The position numbers were made by a program, and so were the translations under genes. A stretch of DNA of 64,000 bases, taken from contig NZ_CP031230.1 in NCBI RefSeq assembly GCF_003351785.1, positions 248,001 through 312,000 of the forward strand, read 5' to 3'. Below the pieces are notes generated by a model that was given only the letters and a program-made list of their open reading frames with translations, did not search any database and was not told the origin of the DNA. Shown here one piece after another: positions 38,719-48,523 of this stretch; within the stretch, counting starts at the first letter, position 1; the number at the start of each line of letters is the position of its first letter. Source of the stretch: Sporosarcina sp. PTS2304 (lineage in GTDB: Bacteria > Bacillota > Bacilli > Bacillales_A > Planococcaceae).

Positions 38719-39663
38719 ATGGAAAAGAAATCGAACATATATGTAGCAGGTCATCGTGGCCTCGTAGGTTCAGCAATTCTTCGTAAATTACATACAGACG
38801 GCTATACGAATTTACTTACACGAACGAGTAGCGAACTCGATTTAAGGTCGCAACAAGAAGTAAATGATTTCTTTAAAAAAGAACTTCCAGAGGTTGTATT
38901 TCTAGCCGCAGCTAAAGTGGGAGGTATTTTAGCGAATGCTACGTATCCTGGTGATTTTTTATATGATAATTTAATGATTCAATCGAATGTAATCGATGCT
39001 GCAAGACGTTACGGTGTGCAGAAGCTACTGTTTTTAGGCAGTACGTGCATCTATCCAAAATTAGCTCCACAGCCACTGAAAGAATCATACTTACTCACTG
39101 GTGAACTCGAGCCAACGAATGAGCCATATGCACTTGCGAAAATCGCTGGGATTAAATTATGTGCAGCCTATAACAAACAATATGGAACGAATTTCATGAG
39201 TGTCATGCCGACGAACTTATACGGACCGAATGATAATTTTGATTTGCAAACGTCTCATGTATTACCAGCATTAATGCGTAAAATTCACAAAGCAAAAGTA
39301 CAAGAAGAACCAACTGTAACGATTTTAGGCACAGGATCTCCTTTACGTGAATTTTTACATATTGATGATTTAGCGGCTGCTTGTGTGTATTTGATGAGCC
39401 GTTATGAAGCCGAAGATCTTGGCGAATTCGTTAATATCGGTACAGGTCTTGAAATTACAATTAAAGCGCTTGCTGAAAAGTTATGTGAGGTAGTTGGATA
39501 TGAAGGCGAACTGGTTTTTGATACGACAAAGCCAGATGGAACGCCACGGAAGCTGACAGATGTTAGTAAGCTTGCTAGTTTGGGTTGGCGCTATGGAATT
39601 GATTTTGAAGACGGCTTACGTGATACATATGCGTGGTATGTGAAAAATGAGGTGGGGAAATGA
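38719..39663 (+). CDS. fcl: GDP-L-fucose synthase
   Basis: A 314-residue epimerase/reductase that converts GDP-4-keto-6-deoxymannose to GDP-L-fucose. It has IYVAGHRGLVGSAILRKL, the catalytic-region AAAKVGGILANATYPGDFLYDNLMIQ, FLGSTCIYPKLAPQPLKE, EPYALAKIAG (Tyr-Lys) and MPTNLYGPNDNFDLQTSHVLPALMRK, all typical of Fcl/WcaG. Together with manC and gmd in this window it completes Fru-6-P or Man-1-P to GDP-L-fucose, apart from the phosphomannomutase step. ATG at 38719 has AAAAAGGTG upstream. It overlaps the following glycosyltransferase by 4 bases. Confidence 0.94.
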   Translation: MEKKSNIYVAGHRGLVGSAILRKLHTDGYTNLLTRTSSELDLRSQQEVNDFFKKELPEVVFLAAAKVGGILANATYPGDFLYDNLMIQSNVIDAARRYGVQKLLFLGSTCIYPKLAPQPLKESYLLTGELEPTNEPYALAKIAGIKLCAAYNKQYGTNFMSVMPTNLYGPNDNFDLQTSHVLPALMRKIHKAKVQEEPTVTILGTGSPLREFLHIDDLAAACVYLMSRYEAEDLGEFVNIGTGLEITIKALAEKLCEVVGYEGELVFDTTKPDGTPRKLTDVSKLASLGWRYGIDFEDGLRDTYAWYVKNEVGK

Positions 39664-40772
39664 AACTGGCTGGACCGAAAATCACTATTATTACGGCTTG
39701 TTATAATAGCGAAGATACAATCGAGCAAACGATTCAAAGTGTGTTAAGTCAAACGTATGAAAATATTGAATATATTATTGTCGATGGTGCTTCTACGGAT
39801 GGAACGATGGACATTGTTGAGAAGTATCGCGATCGGATAGATGTAGTGGTTTCTGAGAAGGATCGTGGCGTGTATGATGCGTTTAATAAGGGGGTAGAGC
39901 TTGCTACTGGTGAGTATATTATATTTTTAAATTCGGATGATTATTTTTATAAAACGGATGTTATGGAGAAATGTAGTGATTTTATCGTAAGTCACGAGTA
40001 TCCGATCGGAATTTACGGTGATATTTTTATACTTAACGAAGAAACAGGGTTTGTTGACAGGTATAGTCGTGAAATAAGTATTGATGAAATGAAAAAAGGT
40101 TTTATGCCACCCCATCCGGCAACATTATTGAAAAGAAATGTTATAAAAGAGTATGGTGGATTTGATTTACAGTATAGAATTGCTGCTGATTTTGATTTGA
40201 TATCCAAACTTTTCTTGAATTATGAAGAAGATATTCTACATATTGAACGAGTTTTAACAAACTTTCGGCTAGGAGGTTTATCTAGTCATATAGATACTAT
40301 GCATATAACTAAAAGTGAAACAAACCAAATACTACATCAACACTTTCCAGGCAATGAAATAAATTACGGTCCACCAGCTTTACATAATAATGAATATTAC
40401 TTGATGAAATGGGTGGAAATGATTATACATCATAAGAAATCCATAGGTGCTATATTAAAGTCTAAACAAGTAAATTCAGTTGCGATTTTTGGAAGTGGTG
40501 AAATGGCAGTATTGATAGCTACTGATCTCCAAGCATATGACATTAAAGTTGTTGGATATTTAGATAACGATATTAACAGACAAGGAATTGTAATGAATAA
40601 TAGCGAAGTTTTCTCACCAAAATGGCTTATTGAAAATTTAAATTCAGTGGATTTGGTGCTATATGGTTTCCAGGGTAATCATGACAAGGACATTGATGCG
40701 CAACTAGCATTACTCTTAGGGGAAAATAGGAAAATACCTTGTTTAAGTTGGCGTGAAATTATCAGTCAATGA
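39660..40772 (+). CDS. GT2 glycosyltransferase with C-terminal Rossmann-like add-on domain
   Basis: A 370-residue protein. Residues about 6-225 are a family 2 GT-A domain: ITIITACYNSEDTIEQTIQSVLSQTYENIEYIIVDGASTDGT, FLNSDDYFY (DxD-type) and ADFDLISKLF. Residues about 273-365 are the recurrent island domain (SVAIFGSGEMAVLIATDL, VVGYLDNDINRQGIVMNN, VDLVLYGFQGNHDKDID). The first about 80 codons have a normal genome composition like fcl, and the rest is AT-rich, suggesting a recombination border within the gene. It is probably a cytoplasmic glycan-extending enzyme, because there are no membrane segments. Confidence 0.85.
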   Translation: MKLAGPKITIITACYNSEDTIEQTIQSVLSQTYENIEYIIVDGASTDGTMDIVEKYRDRIDVVVSEKDRGVYDAFNKGVELATGEYIIFLNSDDYFYKTDVMEKCSDFIVSHEYPIGIYGDIFILNEETGFVDRYSREISIDEMKKGFMPPHPATLLKRNVIKEYGGFDLQYRIAADFDLISKLFLNYEEDILHIERVLTNFRLGGLSSHIDTMHITKSETNQILHQHFPGNEINYGPPALHNNEYYLMKWVEMIIHHKKSIGAILKSKQVNSVAIFGSGEMAVLIATDLQAYDIKVVGYLDNDINRQGIVMNNSEVFSPKWLIENLNSVDLVLYGFQGNHDKDIDAQLALLLGENRKIPCLSWREIISQ

Positions 40773-41026
40773 ATCTGTTTTAATTTGTTGAAATTTATCG
40801 AAACATTATTATTTTAAAGTACTGGAAATAATTATAGATAATTTATCAGAGGTTGCTTCAAATAATTACAATATAATAAAGTCTACAACTATTGACTCAG
40901 TTAATAGTCTTTTGATAGAAAGCTGTCAACTATGTAAGCAAGCCTTGTAAATCGGGAGTATATAAATCTTACAATATTAAAGATTAAAGTAGTTGCACTA
41001 AAGTTTTGAAGCTGAGGAGTTTATTG

Positions 41027-42037
41027 ATGATTAAGTTAAGCGTATTAACCACGATATTTAATGGTGAAGATTTCATTGATGAAATGTTTGAAAGTATAAT
41101 TTCACAAACATTTAAAGATTTTGAGTGGATAATTATTGATGATGGTTCGACTGATAGTACTTGGGAGAAATTAAAAAAGTATAACGATAAACGAATCAAG
41201 CTATTTCGTTTAGATTCTAATAGAGGTGTGGGTTTTGCAAGTCATTATGCTTTATCTTTAGCTAGAGGTGAATACATAGCTAAAGTAGATGTAGATGATT
41301 TAAGTATGCCAACAAGATTTGAAAAACAAATTAGTTTTTTAAATGACAATCCGACTATTGATTTGATAGATACATTTGTTCAATACTTTCCCGACAATAA
41401 AAGCGTTAGTGAATCAGCTAGATATAAATTTTATGAAGAAGTACATGAAAAGTATGTTAATCAATACTTATCTGTTGATGAAATATCAGAAGAATTATAT
41501 TGGAATTGTATCATTATAAATAGTGCTATGATGGCGAGAAAAGATAGTGTGTTATCAGTAGGATATTCTTGTGATTTAAAACAAGGTGAAGATTATTTAC
41601 TATATTATGAAATGAACAAAGCTGGTATGAAATTTTATAAAATAAATGAAATTCTTGTCAAAGTAAGAATATCTGGAGTATCAACAACATCTTCAAATTG
41701 GGATAAAATAGATGATATTAAGTTGAATATAAAATCTGTAGAAAGAAATAGTTTTTTAATTAATGATAAAAGACCGCTTATCATATGGGGAGCAGGAAAA
41801 AATGGGAAAGATACTTTAAATTATATTCATCAAATTTATGGGATAAAGCCATCTATTTTCTTTGATTCTGACAAAACTAAAGCGGGGAAAAGTATTGAAG
41901 GGATAGCTATAGAACAACCTAGAAATTTTAAAGGGTATAAAATTTGCGTAGCTTCATCGTATGGACAAAATGAAATCATTAAAACACTTAAAGAACAAAA
42001 TTATAAACCGTTAATTGACTACTACGTTGTGCTTTAA
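41027..42037 (+). CDS. GT2 glycosyltransferase with C-terminal Rossmann-like add-on domain
   Basis: A 336-residue protein. The N-terminal GT-A domain has KLSVLTTIFNGEDFIDEMFESIISQTFKDFEWIIIDDGSTDST, ANRG-like SNRGVGFASHYALSLARGEYIAKVDVDD and GEDYLLYYEM. Residues about 248-336 are the recurrent domain (RPLIIWGAGKNGKDTLNYI, SIFFDSDKTKAGKSIEGIAI, KICVASSYGQNEIIKTL). ATG at 41027 follows TGAGGAG at a normal distance. The 254 bases before it (40773-41026) are AT-rich and hold nothing I can name. Confidence 0.85.
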   Translation: MIKLSVLTTIFNGEDFIDEMFESIISQTFKDFEWIIIDDGSTDSTWEKLKKYNDKRIKLFRLDSNRGVGFASHYALSLARGEYIAKVDVDDLSMPTRFEKQISFLNDNPTIDLIDTFVQYFPDNKSVSESARYKFYEEVHEKYVNQYLSVDEISEELYWNCIIINSAMMARKDSVLSVGYSCDLKQGEDYLLYYEMNKAGMKFYKINEILVKVRISGVSTTSSNWDKIDDIKLNIKSVERNSFLINDKRPLIIWGAGKNGKDTLNYIHQIYGIKPSIFFDSDKTKAGKSIEGIAIEQPRNFKGYKICVASSYGQNEIIKTLKEQNYKPLIDYYVVL

Positions 42038-42084
42038 TATCCTTAAGGGTATATTTCCAGGTTTTATATAAGGGAGATAAGGTT

Positions 42085-43176
42085 ATGAATGACTGTATAA
42101 ATATAATACTTGCCAGTGATGATGGATATATTCCACACGCTGCAGTGATGATGACATCTGTTTTAGAAAATACAAGAACGCCCGATAAAATACACTTTTT
42201 TTTATTAGATGCTGGTGTTAGTGTAACTAACCGTAAAATATTAGATGATATATCTACTAAATATAATGCAGCTATTGATTTTTTAACTATAAACAAGTCA
42301 TTATTTACTGATTTTTATGTAAGCCATCATATTAATCATACATCCTATTTTCGAATAGTGGCTCCAACAATATTACCTAAGACTGTTGAAAGAGCTATAT
42401 ACTTAGATTGTGATTTGATTGTTACAAAAGATATTAATGACATGAGTGTGATTGATATAAAAGGTGCAACATTAGCGGCTGTTTCAGATCCTTATGGTTC
42501 CGAAAGAGTAACAGAACTTGATATTAAAAATAAAAGATATTTTAATGCTGGTGTTCTTTTAATAGATATTACTAAGTGGAATGAAAATAATTTAACAGAA
42601 AAGATTATTGATTATATTAAAGAAAATAATAATCTTTTGAAATTCTGGGATCAAGATGCCATTAACGGTGTAGTACAAGGTGAATGGTTTGAATTAGATT
42701 ATAGATGGAATGCGCAAAAAAGGCATTTTGACGATATGAATGAAAGTAATCTCTTAAATCCTTTTATCATCCATTATACAAGCGACACTAAACCTTGGCA
42801 TATACACTCAAAACATCCATTGAAGAGTAAGTATATAGAGTATAGTAATAAAACTGTATTTGGTAGACCTGATTTTTTAGCACCTAGTTTGAAAAAAAGA
42901 ATGCTTAAAACTAAAAATGTGGTTTTTGGTGCCGGTGAATTGGCAAAGTCTTTTATAGAATACACTGATGCTGATATTGCTTATGTAATCGATAACAATC
43001 CACAAAGGTATACAGAAAAATTTAATAATTATTGTATTAAATCGCCTACAGTACTACAAAATGAACTAAAAAGCAAACTAACAATTCTTGTATGTAGTAT
43101 GTATTTTAAAGAAATTAGTGAACAATTAAATGCAATGAGTTTTGTGGAAAACGAACATTACTATCAAGTTCGTTAA
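42085..43176 (+). CDS. GT8 glycosyltransferase with C-terminal Rossmann-like add-on domain
   Basis: A 363-residue protein. Residues 1 to about 265 are a family 8 GT-A domain (LPS glucosyl/galactosyltransferase type): INIILASDDGYIPHAAVMMTSVLENT, YFRIVAPTILP, RAIYLDCDLIV (the DxD metal site), YFNAGVLLIDITKW, DQDAINGVV and IIHYTSDTKPWH. Residues about 273-363 carry the recurrent domain (NVVFGAGELAKSFIEY, IAYVIDNNPQRYTEKFNN, ILVCSMYFKEISEQL). Retaining transfer of Glc or Gal is likely, and galE/galU upstream could supply the donor. Confidence 0.87.
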   Translation: MNDCINIILASDDGYIPHAAVMMTSVLENTRTPDKIHFFLLDAGVSVTNRKILDDISTKYNAAIDFLTINKSLFTDFYVSHHINHTSYFRIVAPTILPKTVERAIYLDCDLIVTKDINDMSVIDIKGATLAAVSDPYGSERVTELDIKNKRYFNAGVLLIDITKWNENNLTEKIIDYIKENNNLLKFWDQDAINGVVQGEWFELDYRWNAQKRHFDDMNESNLLNPFIIHYTSDTKPWHIHSKHPLKSKYIEYSNKTVFGRPDFLAPSLKKRMLKTKNVVFGAGELAKSFIEYTDADIAYVIDNNPQRYTEKFNNYCIKSPTVLQNELKSKLTILVCSMYFKEISEQLNAMSFVENEHYYQVR

Positions 43177-43355
43177 TGGCAAAAAGAATATTCATACTTA
43201 TGGAAAAGTAGCGTGCTTTTAATTGTATTATTAGTGATTGAATCTATTATTCGTAAAATAATCGTAAAGCTATGCAATAATTTTATAGGAAAAGGTAAGT
43301 AATGTGAAAAATATTTACTAAAATATTACGATTCAATAAGAAAAGAGGAATATGA

Positions 43356-44498
43356 ATGGATAAAAGGGAATTTATTTCTTCTCTTAAAAATAACAAAATA
43401 GTTCTTTTCGGAGCTGGAGAAGCAGCAATCAATCTTTTAGATGCATATCCATTTCTGCCTGTAGACGCATTTTGGGATAATGACCCGACAAGATGGGGGA
43501 CAGACTTTTGTGACAGAAGAATTACCCAGCCAGTTGCGTTAGATTCAATAAAGAATGAAAAACTATTTATACTCGTTACCTCAATGTATTGGATAGAAAT
43601 CTCTTCACAACTGACGGAGATGGGATATGCAGAAGGTGAAGATTTTCAATCAATCAATCAATTTAATAGCTTGTTTGGGAAAAACCAATATTTTCAACCA
43701 GGCCATTTTTATTCTCCAATCCCTGATGTAGCTGAAATTAAACAAAATCACTATTTTGAAAACCTGCCTACAAATCTCAATGAAATACAATTAAATAGTG
43801 CTAAGCAAATTCAGTTATTTAAACAACTTGGTCCATATATAGTAGACTTTCAAAAGAATTATTCTAGTAAACAGTTTACTCGTTTTTATTTAAATAATAA
43901 TTATTTTGATTTATTAGATGCAACAGTTCTTTATTCGATGATTTTGTTTGATAAGCCTACTCGGATTATTGAAATAGGATCTGGATTTACATCTGCGCTA
44001 ATGTTAGATGTGAAAGAACTTTTTAATATAGACGATTTAGCACTAACCTTTATAGAACCGTATCCAGAAAGATTAAAGTCGCTACTAGATTCTAAAGATT
44101 ATAAAAATGTAATAATTCATGAACAGAAAATTCAAGATGTAGATAAAAATATTTTTTCTGCACTGGAAAAAGACGATATTTTATTTATAGATAGTTCACA
44201 TGTCAGCAAAATTGGTAGTGATGTAAATTATATTTTATTTGAAATATTACCAATGCTAAAAAAAGGAGTGAAAGTTCATATTCATGATATTTTCTATCCG
44301 TTCGAATATCCAGAAAAGTGGGTGTATGAAGGGCGTTTTTGGAATGAAGCTTATATACTCCGAGCATTTTTACAATACAATGATATGTTCGAAATTGAAT
44401 TATGGAATCACTATTTAGAAGAGAATCATAAAGATTTATTTGTCGAGGAAATAGACGGTATTTCTAATGGTGGTAGTATATGGCTCCGGAAAAAGTGA
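43356..44498 (+). CDS. Rossmann-like add-on domain fused to a class I methyltransferase
   Basis: A 380-residue protein. Residues about 9-100 are the recurrent domain (KIVLFGAGEAAINLLDAY, AFWDNDPTRWGTDFCDRRI, FILVTSMYWIEISSQL). Residues about 165-380 form a methyltransferase: LDATVLYSMILFDKPTRIIEIGSGFTSALML (SAM loop IEIGSG), LTFIEPYPERL, DILFIDSSHVSKIGSDVNYILFEILPMLKKG and KVHIHDIFYPFEYP. This resembles Methyltransf_24-type enzymes of glycan clusters. AGAGGA precedes the ATG. The gap 43177-43355 is AT-rich without recognisable content. Confidence 0.78.
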   Translation: MDKREFISSLKNNKIVLFGAGEAAINLLDAYPFLPVDAFWDNDPTRWGTDFCDRRITQPVALDSIKNEKLFILVTSMYWIEISSQLTEMGYAEGEDFQSINQFNSLFGKNQYFQPGHFYSPIPDVAEIKQNHYFENLPTNLNEIQLNSAKQIQLFKQLGPYIVDFQKNYSSKQFTRFYLNNNYFDLLDATVLYSMILFDKPTRIIEIGSGFTSALMLDVKELFNIDDLALTFIEPYPERLKSLLDSKDYKNVIIHEQKIQDVDKNIFSALEKDDILFIDSSHVSKIGSDVNYILFEILPMLKKGVKVHIHDIFYPFEYPEKWVYEGRFWNEAYILRAFLQYNDMFEIELWNHYLEENHKDLFVEEIDGISNGGSIWLRKK

Positions 44499-44559
44499 AT
44501 CATTTATAGTTCATTTTTTAAAAAAACAACAATAATATTACTATAAAAGTGGTGTTTCT

Positions 44560-45684
44560 ATGAAAGCTTCTGTATTAATTAATAATTATAATTACGGCCG
44601 ATTTTTAAAAGTCTGTATTGAATCTGTTATTGACCAAACGTATCCTGATGTCGAAATGATTGTTTATGATGATGGTTCTACAGATGAATCAATCAGTATA
44701 ATGGAAGAATATAAAGAACAAATTCAAATAATAGCTCATGAAAATCATGGGAAGACGCCGAATATAAATCAAATGAATGCAATAAATAAAGCTTTTGAAT
44801 TATCAACAGGAGATGTAATTTTACTGTTAGATAGCGATGATTTCTTTATGAATAATAAAATAGAGGAAGTCGTTTGTATATTTACAAAAGATTCTACAAT
44901 TGAAGCGATTCAACATCCTCTGAAGACTGTTGATGCTGAAGGAAAGCCTACTGGAGTAATTGAACCAATCCTAAAATATAATGAAAACCCAATTGAATCG
45001 ATTTATGCTACAAAAAATTTATTTCATCACTTTTCCATAACGAGTGGGCTTTCTTTTAGAAGAAGCTTTTTAAAAAATGTTCTTCCGTTAGTAGAAGATG
45101 AAAGAACTAAGCTTTTCTCAGATACTCGATTAATGCTATTAGCAGCCTTAGACACAAAAATCGCTACTATTTTTAGTCCGTTAGCATATTATCGTCGTCA
45201 TGGAAAGAATGCTTGGGGGAGTATCGGAGATCCAGCTGTACATAAACAATACACCGAAGAACTGTATTCGTTCTTTAATGAAGTTACTAAGGTTAGAAAT
45301 AAGAAACCAATCTATTACTCTGAGGAACTATTCCTAGAGAGTACGTACTTTTACGATAAAGTAAATTTGAATACGTGTAGGGAGTTTATTACTTCCGATA
45401 GTAATCAGGATTTCTGGATTTGGGGAGCAGGTGAAGCAGGACGAAGTGTTTTGCATGCATTAAGTGAATTTAAGCCTAGCTTTAAAGGATTTATAGATAG
45501 TGATAAGAATAAACAAGGAACTGTTGTCTCTGGGTACCCTGTATATTCACCAGAAGAAATTGTTAAACGTGAAAGTATGAAGTTACTTATTTCACCGTAC
45601 CATGCATACGAAACGATTGCTATTCACTTAAAAGATTTACACATTAAAGAAGGTCTCCACTTTATCTATCCGTATAGTAAATGA
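44560..45684 (+). CDS. GT2 glycosyltransferase with C-terminal Rossmann-like add-on domain
   Basis: A 374-residue protein. The GT-A domain has KASVLINNYNYGRFLKVCIESVIDQTYPDVEMIVYDDGSTDES, VILLLDSDDFFM (DxD-type) and a central acceptor part with LAYYRRHGKNAWGS. Residues about 285-374 are the recurrent domain (DFWIWGAGEAGRSVLHAL, FKGFIDSDKNKQGTVVSGYPVYSPEEI, LLISPYHAYETIAIHL). This is the eighth and last protein of the window with that module. The next glycosyltransferase has a TPR end instead. Confidence 0.86.
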   Translation: MKASVLINNYNYGRFLKVCIESVIDQTYPDVEMIVYDDGSTDESISIMEEYKEQIQIIAHENHGKTPNINQMNAINKAFELSTGDVILLLDSDDFFMNNKIEEVVCIFTKDSTIEAIQHPLKTVDAEGKPTGVIEPILKYNENPIESIYATKNLFHHFSITSGLSFRRSFLKNVLPLVEDERTKLFSDTRLMLLAALDTKIATIFSPLAYYRRHGKNAWGSIGDPAVHKQYTEELYSFFNEVTKVRNKKPIYYSEELFLESTYFYDKVNLNTCREFITSDSNQDFWIWGAGEAGRSVLHALSEFKPSFKGFIDSDKNKQGTVVSGYPVYSPEEIVKRESMKLLISPYHAYETIAIHLKDLHIKEGLHFIYPYSK

Positions 45685-45721
45685 TTCTGTGAAGAAAGGC
45701 GGTTAATTTGTTTAGTGTTCT

Positions 45722-46921
45722 ATGAAGAATGGGGAGATTTGTATCATTAGATATGATGTGACAGTAGTTATGCCTGCTTATAATGCAGAAGATTTTATTG
45801 AATTAGCGATTGCGAGTATTAAAAATCAAACATATCCCGTTAAAGAAATAATAGTAATTGATGATGGTAGTACAGATAGTACATATGAAATTGTAAAAGA
45901 ATTAATGAAAGATCATAAAGCTTTAAAAATAATTAAACAAGATAATAAAGGTGCTTCTGCTGCTAGGAATATTGGAATTTCAAAGTCTAATAGTGAGTGG
46001 TTACTATTTATGGATGCGGATGATGAATGTTCTTCAAGATTAATAGAAATATATATTAAAGAAATAAGAAAGTCCGGAAAACATAACGAAATATCTGCGG
46101 TTTATTCGGCTTATCAGCAAATAGATGAACAGTCTACTATTATTTCTACTGTTTTACGGGGTGAAAAATTTACTGGTAATGAGGGATTTTGCAATATAAT
46201 TAAAAGAAATACTATCATATCCCCATCAGGTGTATTAGTAAAAAAGTCAGCTATTATAGAAATGAATGGTTTTAATACATCTATTAAATATGTAGAAGAT
46301 GTTGATTTATGGACACGCTTACTCGGGAATAATCATATAATTGAATATATAGATGAACCCCTTTCATTTATACGAAGACATAGTAGTAATATCACTTCTA
46401 GTATGGGTACTTCCCATGAAGCAGAGAAAGTTATTTTAAATCAATACGGACTAGAAATAATTAAAGAGAAATTATTTAGTAGAGATTACTCACCACTAGA
46501 AAATATACTAGATTATGCTGACTTTTTACTTCGTTATAAAGAGTGGAGCGAGTGTTTGGAATTATTAAATGAATTAGTAGTTGAAAAGACATCTACATAC
46601 TATATAACGTACAGTTTCTTACGTTCAATTTGTCACGTCGAACATAAGGAGTATGGCAAAGCGTTAGAGTTATATGAAGACATATTAACAATTAATCCTG
46701 AACATGGTTCGTCATTAAATAATGCAGGTGTTTTATATAGTGTGAATGGTTTGCAAGAAAAAGCTAAAGAAGCGCTTCTCCGAGCATTACAGTTGTATCC
46801 TAATTATCTTGATGCGCAATATAATGCGCAGCTAATTGAAAACTGTGAAAGTGAGCTGTCACACTATCGTTTTACCATGCGTGAACTACGACCAGTATTG
46901 CTTTCGTATAGTACAGATTAA
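45722..46921 (+). CDS. GT2 glycosyltransferase with C-terminal TPR-like repeats
   Basis: A 399-residue protein. The GT-A domain (about 10-250) has VTVVMPAYNAEDFIELAIASIKNQTYPVKEIIVIDDGSTDST, KGASAARNIGIS, WLLFMDADDECS (DxD) and VEDVDLWTRLL. The C-terminus holds TPR-like helical repeats (YGKALELYEDILTINPEHGSSLNNAGVLYSVNGLQEKAKEALLRALQLYPNYLDA), often used for protein docking, here perhaps to flagellin or another transferase. The start is uncertain. ATG at 45722 lacks a close ribosome binding site, while AAAGGCGG near 45694 serves an out-of-frame TTG at 45708 that stops after five codons. A small frameshift at the 5' end is possible. Confidence 0.82.
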   Translation: MKNGEICIIRYDVTVVMPAYNAEDFIELAIASIKNQTYPVKEIIVIDDGSTDSTYEIVKELMKDHKALKIIKQDNKGASAARNIGISKSNSEWLLFMDADDECSSRLIEIYIKEIRKSGKHNEISAVYSAYQQIDEQSTIISTVLRGEKFTGNEGFCNIIKRNTIISPSGVLVKKSAIIEMNGFNTSIKYVEDVDLWTRLLGNNHIIEYIDEPLSFIRRHSSNITSSMGTSHEAEKVILNQYGLEIIKEKLFSRDYSPLENILDYADFLLRYKEWSECLELLNELVVEKTSTYYITYSFLRSICHVEHKEYGKALELYEDILTINPEHGSSLNNAGVLYSVNGLQEKAKEALLRALQLYPNYLDAQYNAQLIENCESELSHYRFTMRELRPVLLSYSTD

Positions 46922-46939
46922 AGAGTTGAGGTGAATCTA

Positions 46940-48307
46940 ATGAAACTAATTCTGCTATCCGGTGGTTCCGGAACACGTCTATGGCCATTGTCGAATGACT
47001 CGCGTGCGAAGCAGTTTTTAAAAGTGTTGAAAAATGAAGAAACAGACGAATTTGAATCGATGTTGCAACGTGTGTTTCGACAGTTGGCTTCGGTCGTTTC
47101 TAAAGAAGATATGATTGTCGCTACGAATGCGGCACAAACAGATATGCTGCGTAGTCAAATTGGTTCGATTCCGATTGTAGTGGAACCAGAGCGACGAGAT
47201 ACGTTTCCAGCGATTGCGCTTGCGTGTGTCTATTTGTACTCGAAGCTAGGAATTGCACGTGATGAAGTAGTTAGTGTTGTGTCGGTCGATTCATTTGTGG
47301 ATCCAGTATTTTATGAACGAGTGAGCGAGTTAGGAGAGCTTGTGGTGGAGACTGGAGCAGAGATGGGCTTACTTGGTGTGAAGCCAACGTACCCTTCTTC
47401 GAAATACGGGTATTTGCTGCCAAAGCGTAATGCAGAGTATATGGAAGTCGGTCGTTTTGTGGAGAAGCCAACGGAAGAAGCTGCTGAAGAGTTAATTGAG
47501 CAAGAAGGAGCCTATTGGAATAGCGGGGTATTTGCTTTTCCTTTGTCTTTAATACTTAATTTACTTGTGGAAAAAGGTTTTTCTGTTGAATATGATGTAT
47601 TGCTGGAGAAGTTCTCTTCATTACCTAAAAATAGTTTTGACTATGAAGTTGTGGAGAAGCTGTCTAAGATTGTGGCATTAACGTATGATGGGTACTGGAA
47701 AGATTTAGGGACATGGAATACGTTGACGGAAGAGATGTCAAGCGAAATTGTCGGCAATGGTGCGGTAAGTGATGATTGTGTTAATACACATATCGTCAAT
47801 GAGCTGGTGTTGCCAGTGAAAGTGCTTGGTGTTTCAAATGCAGTAGTTGCGGTAAGTGCAGATGGGATTTTAGTGACGGACAAGCCAGCTAGTTCGCGTA
47901 TGAAAGATATGTTGCTTGATGGATTATTTTCACGACCGATGTATGAAGAGCGACGATGGGGTTGGTATCGTGTGCTAGATGTGACGAAAAAAGAGAACCG
48001 TGAAATTTTGACGAAGCGTTTATGTGTTCATCAAGGCAAAAACTTGAGCTATCAATATCATAATCATCGAGAGGAAACATGGACGATTATTTCGGGATTA
48101 GCAATTTTTGTGTTAGATGGTGTGCAGAGATTAGTCCATGCAGGTGATGTGTTGCAAATTCCAGCCGGTGCGAGGCATGCGCTGTATGCTGAGACCGAGA
48201 CGGAGTTTATTGAGGTGCAGATTGGAGCACCGCTTGTGGAAGAGGATATTGTGAGAGTGACGGAAGACTGGCAAGAAACGATTTCACAATGTGCAGAGTT
48301 TAAATGA
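46940..48307 (+). CDS. manC: Mannose-1-phosphate guanylyltransferase / mannose-6-phosphate isomerase
   Basis: A 455-residue bifunctional type II ManC. The N-terminal GTase has KLILLSGGSGTRLWPLSNDSRAKQFLKVL (GSGTRLWPLS signature) and VEKPTEEAAEELI. The C-terminal cupin isomerase has RPWG-like RRWGWYRVLD, then LSYQYHNHREETWTIISGLAIF and GDVLQIPAGARHALYAE. The middle beta-helix is present. It makes GDP-mannose for gmd/fcl. ATG at 46940 follows TTGAGGTGA. Base composition returns to the genome type exactly here, ending the AT-rich core. Confidence 0.93.
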   Translation: MKLILLSGGSGTRLWPLSNDSRAKQFLKVLKNEETDEFESMLQRVFRQLASVVSKEDMIVATNAAQTDMLRSQIGSIPIVVEPERRDTFPAIALACVYLYSKLGIARDEVVSVVSVDSFVDPVFYERVSELGELVVETGAEMGLLGVKPTYPSSKYGYLLPKRNAEYMEVGRFVEKPTEEAAEELIEQEGAYWNSGVFAFPLSLILNLLVEKGFSVEYDVLLEKFSSLPKNSFDYEVVEKLSKIVALTYDGYWKDLGTWNTLTEEMSSEIVGNGAVSDDCVNTHIVNELVLPVKVLGVSNAVVAVSADGILVTDKPASSRMKDMLLDGLFSRPMYEERRWGWYRVLDVTKKENREILTKRLCVHQGKNLSYQYHNHREETWTIISGLAIFVLDGVQRLVHAGDVLQIPAGARHALYAETETEFIEVQIGAPLVEEDIVRVTEDWQETISQCAEFK

Positions 48308-48523
48308 GAAGAAACTTGTAAGAATACAGAAAAATTAAGGAGAATTTATTTTTGATTGGATTCCCATTGCTTAATTTAGGGTACACAATAGTTAGAATAG
48401 TCTAGTTTAACCTTATACATTTTAGTATACTAGTAGTAGAGCAAACGTGATAAATAGATTTTCTGATGAATTTTAAAGTCGCTAGTAAATATAATAATGC
48501 TACATACAAAGGCGGGTTGGTCT